Assembly (NCBI GenBank): GCA_008828725.1
Contig: MEHQ01000174.1
Coordinates: 943,867-1,007,866, forward strand
Reading direction: 5' to 3'
DNA length: 64,000 nt
Source: Saccharina japonica
Taxonomy: Eukaryota; Sar; Phaeophyceae; Laminariales; Laminariaceae
Below, one piece after another: positions 1 to 12,266 of the stretch. The notes beneath the pieces are model-generated. The model did no database searches. It was not told the origin of the DNA and saw only the letters and a list, made by a program, of their open reading frames with translations. Position 1 is the stretch's first letter. Each line of letters starts with the position of its first letter. Position numbers and translations under genes: made by a program.

Positions 1-1093
1 TCGACTCGGCACTTCCAACTTCCAACCCTCCGCTCTGCTTCAGAAAGCGCGGAAACCCCTGGTTTCTCCTGTCCTCCTAAGTTTCACCATGCTGTCTTTG
101 TCCCGCCTCGTATGTATATGTAAGATAACACCTCGCAAAGCACGGTCCAGCTAGACCTTTACTACGTTTTGCCTGTTTTACGTATATATCGGTCGTTGTT
201 TCGCATGGTGTATATATATGCTCGGTGTTGGGTGTGGCGTGCTTCAATTCGCCGACGAGACCCGAGAGGAAAGCAGACCACGAGCTCACAGCAGTACGTA
301 TTGTTTTCTTGTTTGAGGTTGTATGTACGATGTGCCTCAGCTATGATGTGTACCCTGGTATCTTTTTTTTTTTAATGATATAACTTATTTTGTTTTTTGT
401 TTTCCCCTGAGGTTGTGCTTTCACTCCATAGTTTTTGGGAGCCTGTTCGGTGATCCCGGGCTTGATTTTTGGCGATGCGTTCAGGCGACAACATCAATAA
501 CAACAACATCCAGTAACAACCAACAACAACAACAACAACAACAACATCCAACCGATATCCAACAACAGCCAACAACACCCAACCAACATCCAACAACTAA
601 CAACCAATATCCAACAACATCCAACAACATCCAACAACACCCAACAACACCCAACAACATCCAACATCCAACAACCAACATCGAACATCCAACATCCAAC
701 AACAACAACGGTACCGTGCGAAACCTCGCCGCCGTGTCGCGTGCCGCCACACCCCAAACCCTCCTACAGTTGGGCTTGCAGTCGGTCCCGAAGGTCATGC
801 ACTTCCCCCCGTCCCTGGCGGAAGGGGAGGGGGGCCGCTACGAGACGACCCCGTCTCAGCACATGATCATGGCCGGCAAGTCTTCCGCGGAGGAGATGGC
901 ACGATTCGTAAAGGACAGGACGGGAGCGTCGATCACGATCGCCAGGTGGGTTTCAGCGGTGTGTGGTGTGTGTGGTGTGTATCGCTCTCGCGTCCCTCTT
1001 GTGCGAAAATAATTCATTAGGACCAACCAACCCCGTCTCGAAAGGGATGCGTGGTCAATGGTCAAACGACTAAAGGCAAGCAACGAATGAGTA
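1..1093 (+). repeat. Direct copy of 23274-24371
   Basis: Near-identical 1.1 kb holding CAACA repeats and OST3/6 exon 4. It ends in a poly-C tract (1093-1121) where the sequence switches to the inverted arm. Confidence 0.92.
770..945 (+). pseudogene. Second copy of OST3/6 exon 4 (allelic or misplaced)
   Basis: This is the same 176-base exon as at 24046-24221, with the same acceptor, donor and protein. It lies in a 1.1-kb direct copy of 23274-24371 that differs by a few substitutions and short repeat-length changes. It sits upstream of, and on the opposite strand to, the nearest copy of exon 2. It therefore cannot be part of an intact gene here and most likely comes from the other haplotype. 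Confidence 0.8.
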
Positions 1094-1132
1094 CCCCCCC
1101 CCCCCCCCCCCCCCCCCCCCCGCCCCGAGGGC

Positions 1133-1330
1133 TGCTACTCGTGTCATGCATTTGGGCGTGGGTCGTACATATGACCAATGGATCCCTCCTCGCATCCCTG
1201 CAATGCGGGACGGGGGAGGTGTGTACTCATGTCATGCATGCCGTTAGTGTTCGATGTACCATAGACCCTCCTCGCATCCTACAATGCCGGACGGAGCACG
1301 TCCGAGTATTCCAATCAGAGAGATTAGGCA
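1133..1330 (-). repeat. Poly-C-associated dispersed repeat, two partial copies
   Basis: Member of a family with the core (in this orientation) TACTCATGTCATGCATG, GACCATAGACCCTCGCATCC, CAATGCCGGGACGGAGCACG. The family is always bordered by poly-C or poly-G. Confidence 0.75.
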
Positions 1331-2084
1331 GGGTAGCGGGCTCGCGGAGAAGAGATAATAGAGAAAGAACGCATACTGATTTTATGGATGTTCTCACACA
1401 TTTTGGCCCCCCGAAACCCAAGCCTGCCGTCGAAAAACAGTCTGGGAAAAAAAAGCTACAAAACCATTACGTCAACGCATTAGGCAGGGACGATACATTT
1501 CTACGTGCAGGGCTGGGGTGACCAACCGCCGTTCACTGCGAAACCAAAACCAAAATACCGCAGGACAATACCGCATGGTACGTACACGCGAAAAACAAAC
1601 AACAAACAAAAACAAACCAACAAAACCCGGCCTTAGAAAAAAAAAAATATGCTTGGCTCCCGCACACTTCGAATTGATGCCGAACTCCTTCAAGTCTTCA
1701 GAGAGAAAAGATGAGGAAAGGCGTGGCGACAGGACACCCAACGTTATATAACCCCGGTGCAACATGCGTGGTCACATGAAACCCGCAACGCGCGATCTGA
1801 CCAGCGAAAAAAACGCGCTGGTGATGATCGGCGTGCCGGCTGGCTGACTAGGGCTACGCCACGAGCTCTTAGAAGCGAACGCCTCAACACCCAGAACAAC
1901 GAACGAGTTCAGCACACCATTCCGTTTGGGGGGACTAGAGAGTGTGAAGGCCCATTACAGACCCAAACCACCAACCTTCTGCGTGAGAGTATTTACAAAT
2001 TTGCGCCGTATCAAAACAACCAACAGATTAGGCAGTGGTCGGTGGCGTGCGCCCTTCCCGCCCCCCCCCCGCATCTGCCTGGTT

Positions 2085-2190
2085 GGTGAAAGACCAAACG
2101 CGCTGTCCGTCCCGGCATTGTAGGGTGCGAGGGTCTATGTGTCATATGACTCGGCGTGCACAACAATGAGTAGCACCCCCCCCGCCCGCT
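2085..2190 (+). repeat. Poly-C-associated dispersed repeat
   Basis: It carries GTCCCGGCATTGTAGGG and GCGAGGGTCTATG followed by a C tract. It is mirrored at about 19955-20065. Confidence 0.7.
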
Positions 2191-2719
2191 CTCGCTTCTC
2201 GAGAGGTGCTTTTACGCACTTATTCTACGTAGAAATTGGTTTTTACATACTGTAGCATGTGCGTAGAGCGTAAATAGGAACTCACTAACACCGAACCGAA
2301 CCCCTAAGCAATCAGAATCAGACCAGACTAAGTCAACCATGGTTAGTAATGGTTTCCTTGTTTGTGTCTCGTACACAGCAGTGTAACCTCAAAGTTGTAG
2401 TCTCGAATACTAATACGTGGACAGGAAATGTAAGGACCGGCTGGTCTTCACATTTTTTACTCCAAGCGCTGCCTTAATATTTCCGTCAAGATGTTAATCA
2501 GTGGCTTAAAAGCTCTAATGGCCCTCGCACCCCGACACGACTTCGCCAACCTCTCCTTGCCTCCCCCCCGAACCCCAGCGACACATCACAACAACAACCC
2601 CTGCAGCATCGCTGGTCCGAGGGCCGTCTAGTTTTTTTTTTTTTTTTTTTTTATTCGCCTCGTTCCTCGCCTTAGAGAACACGAAACAACACATCCAAGG
2701 CAGGGAAGGCTTTTCGCAC

Positions 2720-2904
2720 CTGCAGCTGGCGCACTTGTAGTCTTGCGCGGACCGTCCCGTTGAAAAAAACACACCGCCTCGTACTGGCGTGGAACTCCGT
2801 GATTGAACGGTCGAACTTCGCGGTCCGTCCACACGCGACCACAGCGCCGCCCGGGGTGCTCGCTCGAGCCTTTTCCGCACGAAGCGGGCGTCGGGACGCG
2901 CGCG
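2720..2904 (-). pseudogene. Inverted copy of OST3/6 exon 2 with indels
   Basis: Splice sites are kept (TTGGCAG acceptor and CTGCAG/GTGCGA donor on the minus strand). The exon is 185 bases rather than 176, and several one- to two-base indels destroy the frame. Examples are in the VVAVDDAKF and FFTASG parts. Indels that ignore codon structure look like consensus error more than slow decay. Confidence 0.75.
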
Positions 2905-4420
2905 CTGCCAAACAAGGCAAGGCAGCGAAAGGAAGAAAAAAAAAAAGAGGGTATAGTTGTCGTGGTGCGGTTAAAGGGCTTCCGGCATTTGCTCTGGGTG
3001 CCGGTGCCAACTCAAGAATGGAAAGCTGCTCTGTGCGTGCTGTGGCCTGACGTTACTACTGGTTGGACATGAAATTGTTTCTGTTTTTCCGCGACCTCTT
3101 AGAGGTGAGGAGGAGAGGGGACGCGGGGGGGGGGCGGGGCCGAGGGCGCGTTTGGGTTCGATAACGCCTGAGACAGGTTTCCATGATACGGATAATATAT
3201 ATGTGCCTCCGCGTGTAGATGGCTTGGGGGGGGGCGGGATTTTCACCGTGCCCTGCTCTGCATCCTGGCATAAGTTTGTTCGCGGTTGGATTTGTCCGCC
3301 GCTCGAAGGGGAACTAGCTGCTGGTAATGTGTGGCCGTCGAGATCGAGGATGTGACGACATCGGACTGCTCGTGCGACGACCGCTGGTCGCTGCCGCGCG
3401 CTTGCTCTTCCTTGGCGATGCTTCGTACATACCACGAACGAACGTCCGCGCAAACCGTGCGGTGTTACATCACCGTATACGTACGGCGTACGTTACGTGG
3501 GAGTACTGGCGCTACTGCCCTAAAGAAAAAAGGTAACAGCAATGTACCAGGTGTTAAGAATACGTACACCCTGATATTGCATATATACGGAAAACCCTCC
3601 TGCAGTGAATAAAGACTGGAACCAGGGCGCTCGTTGCGGTCCAGACCACAGACCCATACGACGTTGGGGCGTCTGAAGGAAGCAAGCGCCCCCAATTGGT
3701 CACTCGCACAGCAAGGGTGGCATGATTAGAAATATGCCGTACTCGTAATATACCTGCTATCAATAGCTGGTTGGGTAACATGTACCTGGGTATGATAGCA
3801 CGATTAACATCGAGGCGTTCCTCTCGGCTGGCATCCCTGCTAACAAAAAGCCAAAGAGCCTACGATTTAAGAGGTCACCTACTTACTGTAGCAGCACCAC
3901 GTCTATGTACTCGTGCCAGGTTGTCTGGCACTTTTTAAAGTCAGAGAGGCTGTTCTAGCCCCGAAGTAGCGCCTAACCACAGTACCAGCTGCATTGTCCA
4001 TGAACATCAGTGCAGGTACGTATAATATGATACGAGCGCTACGGGTAGGTAGCTGCGGTTGCTTGCCTGTGTGGATCTGTGCGGTGTACCGTTTTTTGTC
4101 GCAAAGGATTTTCTGAACGGTCCGTTCTTATATCAACTGCTGCTACGAGAACTATTTGCTTTGTGGATATACAGCAGAGGAGAGCGCAGAGCTTGGGTGC
4201 AGTCGATCCTGCTGTTTTTCACGCTAAGCAGAGTTTACAAACAGGCGGTTTACCCGCTGAAGAATCTGCCTGCTGGTGAACCACGCCCTTTGGCCCGTTT
4301 GGAAGCAATGCCCAACCAATCCTTCTGACGAATGCAAGACGCGAGAACGACAGCCATGCACGAGGTTGCCACCACAAGACACGCAGAGGCTTTGTTCTCC
4401 TAAATAAATGCTCCTCTCAC

Positions 4421-4493
4421 CATGGAACGCTCGCCAAAGCCTCGCCAAATGCAGCAAGGAGCACAGCGCGTCGAGGACCTTATACCATCGCAT
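4421..4493 (-). pseudogene. Inverted copy of OST3/6 exon 1 (signal peptide)
   Basis: Minus strand from ATG to a GTGAGA donor. It encodes MRWYKVL and then a version of the signal peptide that is frame-shifted relative to 17749-17859. It supports an alternative, shorter true start. Confidence 0.55.
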
Positions 4494-6689
4494 CGCCTTG
4501 TCAATGAACTACATCGCACGCCCGCCATGTCTTATCGTTGCGTTTACCGCTGCCTCCAGAGCGCTGCTGCATTCTCCGACACCAGATCAAAAGCCGAACG
4601 ATGAAGACCGATGAGACGGATTCACGCCCAGCACTGGCGGTTTCATGGTGATTATTGAAGCTTTCCTTGCAAGGCGATTTTTAAATACTAGGGTTAACCA
4701 GTGAAAATGGCTAGCGGGTCCGTCCCTTCCAGTTGCTCCGCGCAAGGGTAGGACGGTACGTGGAAAGACTTATGTGTTGGCCACGGGGCCTTACTTCTTG
4801 GACCATGGGTTCTCCTGCGGTTACCATTTCAGTTGCTATCGCGCGAGTCCTAAGGCAAGAAAATTTTGAGTGTTGCGCCTTTTGGCAAATTGCAAATTGC
4901 AGAGAAAATTCAAATCCTGTCCACATTGGCGCCTAGCCGCCGGCGCCGCAGCGCCCAGCACTCTGCTGCTGCTGCTTGCTGCTCTGCTTGCTGGCCTGCT
5001 GTTGGCTTGCTGCTGCTGTGTTGTGCGTTTGCTGCTCGGTGAGCCTTTGGTGAGCTTTGGACACCAGTTCATAATCGCAATATTCTAGATCGGGAGCTGC
5101 GACTTCCGGCACAAGCCAAGCGCACTCTAATCGCTTTTAGCAGGATCACGGAAGGGCCGCTTTGCCCTAAAGCATCGCCGCCTCTTGTTCGTCAGGTCGA
5201 AGAAGGAAGTCTGCTGCGGGAGCAAACTGCTGTGCAGGCAAGCAGGCAGCAGTTTGATCATTGTCACGTCCTCGCTGGCGGAAGAATGGCCAAGGCGGGA
5301 CGCTGGAGGAGGAGCAGAAGAAGGCGGGAATCGACGACGTCTTCCAGTACCCCGAGAACGGGGATCGGCGCCCTGTGTGGCCTGCTATCGAGGGCAGCGT
5401 CCGATGGTAAGCTATCGTTGGGATGTTGCGTTGTGTACGCCGCTCGTCTTCTTGGTGTTCCTGTGGTCATCAATGTCATATAATGTCACCTCCAGCTACT
5501 ACGAGTATACCCAGGGGCCCTCACGCCCCACGCCCTCACATCGCTGCGTTGGACGTTACAAGTTGCAAGGCGTCCTCGATAACGGTCGCGTACCTATATC
5601 CGCGAGAGGTGCTCATACGATGCCACCTGGCGTTTGTTCTATTGCAGCAGAACACATATGTGTACGAGTGGTAGCTCTGTCGTCTCATGTATACCTGATC
5701 GTATCGAGTATAGGTGGTAATTTCATAGATATCTTGGTCCAGTTGTTGGCCGTTCAGCACAGCATACAGGACCGCTGTGCCGGTATGTCAACCAGGTAGC
5801 TTGGTAAAACAGCTCTGCTGGCAACTCTATCGACTTATCGACGCGTGAGTGTGCGGATTAGTGTTTGCGAGCCACATATATGATACAACAAACAGCAGTA
5901 TAACCAGTACCTGCTACTCGGTGCCTCGTTTACTCGGCACATCGGACATCGCTGGCCTGCTTTACGTGCGTGGGGGGTTTGTAGGCGCACTGGAAACATG
6001 CATGCAACGTCGTCATGGATTCGTTCGCTGTATGAATGCTGCGTACATACGAGACGGCCTACGATTACATACGAGTATGTACCCGGAGGTAAAGGGAATC
6101 CATTCATAAACCTGGCATGCTACGCAGGTACCATGTTTTGTACTGTAGGTCCCATCACCAGTACAAACTCGATGTACGCCGATGTTCTCCGCACACAGTT
6201 TCTGGCCGCCGACAGCTGTACCCCCCCCCTCCTACCCCGCCCCCGCCGCGCTCCCCCCTTTCTTCCTTGTCTCCTTCCACTTTCCCCCCTTTTTTCCCTT
6301 CGCACGCCGACGCTCGACTGTCTGGGGTTTCGCCCTCCTGGTTGCACGCATGCCTTCCATCTGCCGCAAGAATACCGCAGCCTCGCCTGGTCGTTGCGGC
6401 TGCTGCCCGCAATGTCTACTGCCCCATCTGCACCGGGATCACGTGGACAAAGCCGGTGGCCCGATGCCCCGCAGATTGCGGGTAGTTGGTAGATTGAGGG
6501 AGGCGGGGGGGGAGGGCTCAGGGGTTTTGTTTGGGGTTGGCTTTGAATCGTGCATTGGATTTATAGGCCAGCTATGGCGTATCAGTGCTGCTGTTTACTT
6601 CCTGGAAGTGTACGTAGAGATGCCTACCCGGCTGCACTCAGCACCCGTGCACGAAGGGACTGTTGACGAGATGCATAACCTCAGGCAGT

Positions 6690-6958
6690 CATGATCTAGA
6701 TCATATACAGATAGATCATAATATATACCGTCTACAAGACTATGTCATGATCCAACATCTACAGATTAGATCATGATATGGATCATCTAACGGATAGATC
6801 ACTGATCTAGGTCATCTACAGGATAGGATCATGGATATAGATTCATCTACAGATAGGTCATGATTAGATCAATCTACAGAATATAACCATGATCATGATA
6901 ATTATCTACAGATAGATCATGATCTTATAATATTTCAACAGATAGATCATGATATAGT
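6690..6958 (+). repeat. ATCATGATCTACAGATAG minisatellite
   Basis: About ten degenerate units of 20-30 bases built from GATCATGAT and ATCTACAGATAG, AT-rich against a GC-rich surrounding. Confidence 0.85.
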
Positions 6959-8229
6959 ACGCTAGTTCCTCACCTTGTCAATGGTGAGAGGTGGTGAGGA
7001 TCTGCAGCTATGGGATGGCACAGATCCAACCAGCGGAACATTCGGTCCCACGCTGTAACATTGAAGCTAAACCATACAAGATCTCGGAACAGATCCTGCC
7101 TTTAAGAATGCTGCGAACATATCTGCCTTAAGATGCTGCGATAGGTCTTGCCTTGAAAGAGCTAGACCCTGAAGTAAAAAACGACGATTATCTGTCGCGA
7201 TGTGTTATCGCCTTGAGCAGCGTGAAGCATCATCACCGCTCTCAGAGAACTAACGCTACTGTTCGCATCGCGACATAAAAAACACCGTACATAATAATTA
7301 TGTATACATTTGTGTGGCTTTGTGAGTCTTGTATATACCGAATGATTTTTCCCTTGAGAAAACCGTTTTTTTATTTGCTGATTCAATGGGGCGAAGGGAG
7401 AAGCTACTCGTACCGCCTACCGCAGTGGCCGCGCCCCTTTAATAGCCATACTGCTATATAAGTACTGGCTGTACGCGCGGCCTTGCGACTCTCATAACGT
7501 GTGTACCCGTGTTGTTACCCTTCTGTTTGCGGCTTTGAATCACATTTTCGCGGTGCTGTGAGGCAGGGGGGGGGGGGGGGTACGGCGACAAAAACAGGAG
7601 GTAGGGCGTTCTTGTTGGTTGTATTCGTTAATCAACCCACGGTCGTCATGATCGGCCGTGCCGTAGCAGCTGTCTTTTTAGCGTTTCAGTTACCGGTGTC
7701 CCTTCTTCGCGAGATAGCGTTGGTGTCAGGGCTGGCGAGTGACGCCCGCGTCAACGTAGTCCTACTGGGAGAATTAAAGACCTCTTGGAACGCCGGCTGT
7801 GCAAACCGCCCTAATCTCGGAATCGCCACGCCGTTGCTTCCGGCTCTTCCCGCACTTCCTCGGCGTCCGTCACAGCGCGCAAAACCAGGTCAAGGCGACA
7901 AAGGCCTTCGATCGCGTGAGTATTTTTTCGCGGCCTTCGCCGCCGAGCCGTGCCGAGCCGGAGCGGAGATAAACATAAAAAAAAAAAAAAAAAAAAAAAC
8001 CCGCGTTTTTTTTATCGCGGCTCCCTGCTCTTTCGCTCGCATTGGCCTCTCTCCCGAGAATGAGCGCGAGATGATTTTTTATGTTTCTTTTTTCTTTGCT
8101 CGTTTTTTTGCGGCCTTATTGAACGTTACGTCCTTTGTTGTGACCCGGAACGATCTGCCCAGCTGACACTAGTGTACCATTTTTGCGTGTGGAGCACACC
8201 TTTCATCGCTATAACCCTATTTTCGTTTG

Positions 8230-8830
8230 AGAACGCGTCCCTTAGAACGGTCCCATTTCTTTGCCTCGTTGGCCCTCTTCGTGAATCTTCATCGGTCTTA
8301 CTCGAAACCCTGCCCCTCTCCACACCCACACCCCACCCACTCGCGAAGATGTGCCTCTTGAGAACGGTCCTAGAACGCGTCTCTAGAACGTCCCCTTCTT
8401 TTAGCCTTCGTGGCTCTTTCGTGAATCGTATTCATCGCCGTCTTAACTTCGAAACTGCCCCCCTCTCCACACCCCACACCCCACCACCGCGAAGATGTGT
8501 GCTCTGCGATACGGTCCCTAGCAACGGTCCTAGACGTCCCCTTTCTTTGCCTCATGGCCTCTTCGTGAATCGTTCATCGCCCGTCTTTACTCGGAAACCT
8601 GCCCCCTCTCACACCCCACCCTACCTAACCACTCCGCGAAAGATAGTGCTTCTTGAGAACCGGTCATTAGAAAACGGTCGCCTAGAATGGCTTCCCTAGA
8701 ACGCGTCCCTTTCTTTGTCTCTTAGGCCTCCTTCGTGAAATCGTTCATCGCGTCTTTGACTCGATTACCTCCTCTCTCCACACCGCCCTACCCTACCCCA
8801 CCCCACCCACTCGCCGAAGAGATCTGCCTC
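8230..8830 (+). repeat. Minisatellite, about 125-base unit, 4-5 copies
   Basis: Degenerate units contain GAACGCGTCC, CTCTTCGTGAATC, CCTCTCCACACCCCACCC and CTCGCGAAGATGTG. The array lies in an intron of the cysteine-rich gene. Confidence 0.85.
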
Positions 8831-10079
8831 TATCTTAAGCAGCATCGCAAGCTTCCTTGCCTTGCGGCCGCCGTCTGCCAACGCTGAGGCTGAGCGGTGG
8901 TGGGGCGCTGCGTCAGAAAAAATCGCTGGCGTCAGACGAAGCCGAGGAGGAGGAAGACTTCAGGAACAAGCAAACTGATCGGCGCGGTGGCGTGGTGCCA
9001 AGCCGCGGAATGGATCACGAGAGCACGGCCTGTTTTACCACTCGATGAAAGAGCCCTAATGTGTGGAAAAAAATGGGGTTGGCGCCCGTGTATGGATAGC
9101 GGGCCGGGGGCGGAGCGGGGGGCGGGGGTGGGCTGTGTGCTCATGTCGTGCATGACGTAGTCGCATGGACCATAGACCATCGCGAGGTGCGAGGCGGCGG
9201 CGGGGGGGTTCTTCGTAGTTTTTTTTGCTTTCTAAGTTTCCATTTATTATTTCTTCGCCCTCCTTTTCTCTCTCCCTCCTTTAGTCGTAATTCAGATCCA
9301 GGGTGACTAAGTGCCGACTCATTCGATTCATCTCCATCGCCCACGACGGTATTGGGGAGACGGCGCGGCTGTTGTTCGGGCGGGCTGTGTCTGACCTCCC
9401 CTCCCCACCATCCCTCCCTCCCCCCGCTTCTTTTTACTGACCTGGCGTGTCGCTTCCGCCTGTAGGCTGTATAGGCCCTGAGCGCCCCAGCTTTGCAAAT
9501 GGCTGCAGTTGACTTTTTTTACCCCTTTTATACAAGTATTTACCGGGGAACGACTGTAAAGTAGGGGCGGCGTGTATACTTTTTTTGGCTCTATCGTGGG
9601 TTCTGAACTACTCTCTACCTTACAATATTAGCCCACCCAGTAATAGTGCACTCTTGCACAGAAAGCGGATGCGCGACGTGAATGTCAACATGATATCGTT
9701 ATAGCGCCAAATGTTGCGGATGGCGTTGTTTCCATTATGAAAGTTAGCGAACGGTACGCCGTTCGAAAGCAGATGCGTGATACGTCGATGGTTTCAATGT
9801 GACTAAAAGGGCAAGCAACAGATGAGTCGCCCCCCCCGGCCGTCCCCGCCCCCCGCCTCCTCCTCGCCCGTCCCCTCTCACGTTAGATTCAGCCCGTGCC
9901 CCCCCCCCCAACGAGGCGGTCTATGGTTATAAACTACGCGCCATGTCATGCATGAGTACACCCCCCCCCCCCCTTTCCTAAAAAAACATGGAAATGCTAT
10001 AACAAACCCCCACCCTATCATACAGTGTGTTATGAACCCGCCAAGGCAGGCCTTTTTTGCTGGTTTGGCCACGTAGGTT

Positions 10080-10265
10080 TACGGGAGCGGGGCGGTGTAC
10101 TTTCATTTTCATGCATAGGCCGTAGTCGTATGACCATAGACCCTCGCATCCTACAATGCCGGCGACGCCGAGCATGTCGGGCTTTTCACGACCAGGCAGA
10201 CATTGCCAGCACCAAGTGCGCGAAGCGCGGGAGGGGGCGGGGGGCGGGGCATGTAGTGTTCCCTT
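10080..10265 (-). repeat. Poly-C-associated dispersed repeat
   Basis: Contains the family core (ATGACCATAGACCCTCGCATCC, trimmed here, and CAATGCCGG) and a G-rich 3' flank. The palindrome arm ends inside this copy at 10118. Confidence 0.75.
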
Positions 10266-11658
10266 CGTAATTGCGACACCACCAGCCATGCCAGTTCGCC
10301 GTCAAAACCGCGTGCTACCCCTCAGGTCTTGGTTTGTGGTGCTGCTGGGATGCATTATGCCTCGTTCTGTTGGTCTATTGATAAACATACGAATTATCGG
10401 AACGCCCCCCGCAACCCACCCACCCACCCACCCCCGACCCGCCCACCCACACCAACCCATCCACCCACCCACCCACCCGCCCTCCCTCCGCCCCTTCCCG
10501 GCGGCCCTCCCACCGGCGTCTCTGCGATTGCGTGGACTTTTTCCGTGCCCGTCGCAGCTTGCGAGAGCAGTGCAGATGGCGGCCTTCCGGACGCACGGCT
10601 CTAGACCACCATGGTGTGCGCATGACATAAGGCGCCTCATCCTGATGGCACACTAATTTCAAACGCACGGGGCAGGTTCCCGTGCCTCCGAACGGAGCAG
10701 AAAATCAAGCCGGCAGGTTATTGCGCTGGGACCGGTGAGCGGCAGATGCCTTTCGGCGGAGCAGAAGGAGGAGCGGGACGGAGCAGGACGGGGGCGGGGG
10801 GGGCGGGCGGGGTACTCATAAGTCGCGCCCCGCTTCCATGAGATTAACCCCCCCTACGGCCAGGTGCACGGCCGTTCAGTCGTAATGACCATAGACTCCT
10901 CGCATCCCCTACAATGCCGCGGACGCCCGGAGCCACGTTGGGGTTTTCACCAACCAGTGGGCGTCGAGGCGTACTCATTTATTGTTTGCCTTAGTCATTT
11001 GCATCATTGTCCACGCATCCTTCGAGACAGGGCCACCGTTCCTACTCCGTAATACAGACACTCCAACATTTTTGCGGCGCCTCATTACGTTTGTTTTCCA
11101 TGTACTACAAAGATTTTATTTGCTCATCCTACGTATCCCCTTCCTGTTTCGCCGCCTTTGGCCACCATATATCCCCGAAGATAGCGATCGCTGCTTCTCG
11201 TACATTATCTTAGTGTACAAACTTCTCCGTGCCACATCCGTCTATCTTCCTCATTTCCTCTTGTAACACATCCCGCTCCTCCTTGTACCTTTCACATTTT
11301 CCCCACTTTGTGAATTCTACTTCTTATTGCTTTGCACATGCGTCACATCTGTGCATTCCTACTCCCTCCTCCTTCTCCCCGGCTACTGGGGGGCTACTGG
11401 GGTTGGGCGAGGGGGGGGCGGTGGCGCGGTGTGGGGAAGGGGGGTAACTCATTTGTTGCTTGCCTTATCATTGAACATTGACCACGCATCTCCCTTCGAA
11501 GCACGCGAGCACCGTTTTCCTACTCCTAAATAGAGACTACCTCAACACTTGGGCGCCTCATTACGTTGTTTTCCATATATTACAAACGAAACCTTTCTGC
11601 TAATCTTATCCCCTTCCTGCTTTCGCCGCCTGTGGCGGGGGTGGCCGGGGGAATGGGT
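10119..11658. other. Unique spacer between the arms, with a 190-base direct repeat
   Basis: It holds a CCCACC-rich tract (10410-10500), the possible last exon of the cysteine-rich gene, two copies of the poly-C-associated repeat, and a direct repeat. The direct repeat covers 10978-11165 and 11448-11635: both start near GCCTTA, share CCTCATTACGTTTGTTTTCC-like text and end at TTCGCCGCC. Confidence 0.6.
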
Positions 11659-11683
11659 NNNNNNNNNNNNNNNNNNNNNNNNN
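11659..11683. other. Assembly gap (25 N)
   Basis: A run of 25 N immediately before a poly-C tract. It marks a scaffold join of two contigs. Confidence 0.99.
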
Positions 11684-12266
11684 GCCCCCCCCCCCCCCCC
11701 CCGCCCCTCCTCTCTGTCTCTTATCTTGTTTCTGTCATTGACCTTGGTCGCCGTGGCCAACAGGCTCCACCTCGACGAGTTCACGGTCATGGCGGAGTCC
11801 TACAAGGCCGCGAGGGAGAACGAGCCGGAGTCGCTGAAGGGGGCCGACATCTTCTTCTTCGTGGCGGACTTCTCCCGTAACCAGAGATCTTTCCAGCAGG
11901 TACGCAAAGCAGTACCTTGTATGTAGTTGGCACGTTTCCGGATGGGCCGCGGTTTATTTTACGAATTGCTGGCCGATCGTTTCCCCTGAGTGTAGAGTCC
12001 TCTCCGTGATACTACAGCAGTAGCTTTTGCATGCGGCGTGGGAGATGACGGTCACTGCGAAATCGTGATTTGTTTTTTTACCGTGGAGTCGAGCTCGCTC
12101 TTGCCGACAACGCCCGGAGGCGCATTCATTAGCACAAATAAACTGCACACGAAGAGCTTTTTTTATAGGGGCACTTGCTCTCTTCTCGCACGCGGTGGGA
12201 GGGGGGGGGGGGGCATCGCCCCGCAGCGTCGAATCGGGGCTGCTCAAGCGCTCTGCATGCCATGAG
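11684..12266 (+). repeat. Direct copy of 20953-21541
   Basis: 583 bases from a poly-C tract through exon 3 to the sequence CATGCCATGAGG. At that point it jumps to the right arm, instead of continuing as it does at 21541. Confidence 0.9.
11764..11899 (+). pseudogene. Second copy of OST3/6 exon 3
   Basis: 136 bases, same splice sites as 21037-21172. Only two differences are seen inside the exon (ATC/ATT and AGA/AGG) and both are synonymous. It lies just right of an N-gap, between the two arms of the inverted duplication and away from exons 2 and 4 of its own allele. Confidence 0.8.

Larger units (their letters stand above)
1138..10118 (+). repeat. Left arm of the large inverted duplication
   Basis: Reverse complement of 12267-20953. 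The inner 2.4 kb (about 7.75-10.1 kb) is nearly identical to its mirror. Outward of that the arms differ by many small indels and substitutions, although the order of exons, tandem repeats and poly-C tracts is conserved. Confidence 0.9.
5261..10604 (+). pseudogene. Unknown cysteine-rich protein, left-arm copy with likely 3' exons
   Basis: Exons mirror the right arm: 5261-5406 (ATG lost by indels), 6381-6481 (best copy of the CPIC segment), 7876-7915 (AQNQVKATKAFDR). Downstream, a possible exon at 8917-8986 encodes KKSLASDEAEEEEDFRNK. A possible last exon at 10558-10604 has a strong acceptor (TTTTTCCGTGCCCGTCGCAG) and ends ACESSADGGLPDARL. Phases of these two agree (phase 1). The last exon lies outside the duplicated arm and so exists only here. 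The gene continues in this orientation, which suggests that the left arm with 10119-11658 is one true contig. The frame is broken by indels, so only exon 3 and the CPIC part are firm. Confidence 0.45.

Noticed and set aside
413..1012. Long Q/P/N-rich open frame before OST3/6 exon 4 (and its copy at 23686-24351)
   Set aside because: The CAACA repeats are intronic: the CTACAG acceptor at the exon start keeps the phase with exon 3 and gives a normal-length OST3/6 protein.
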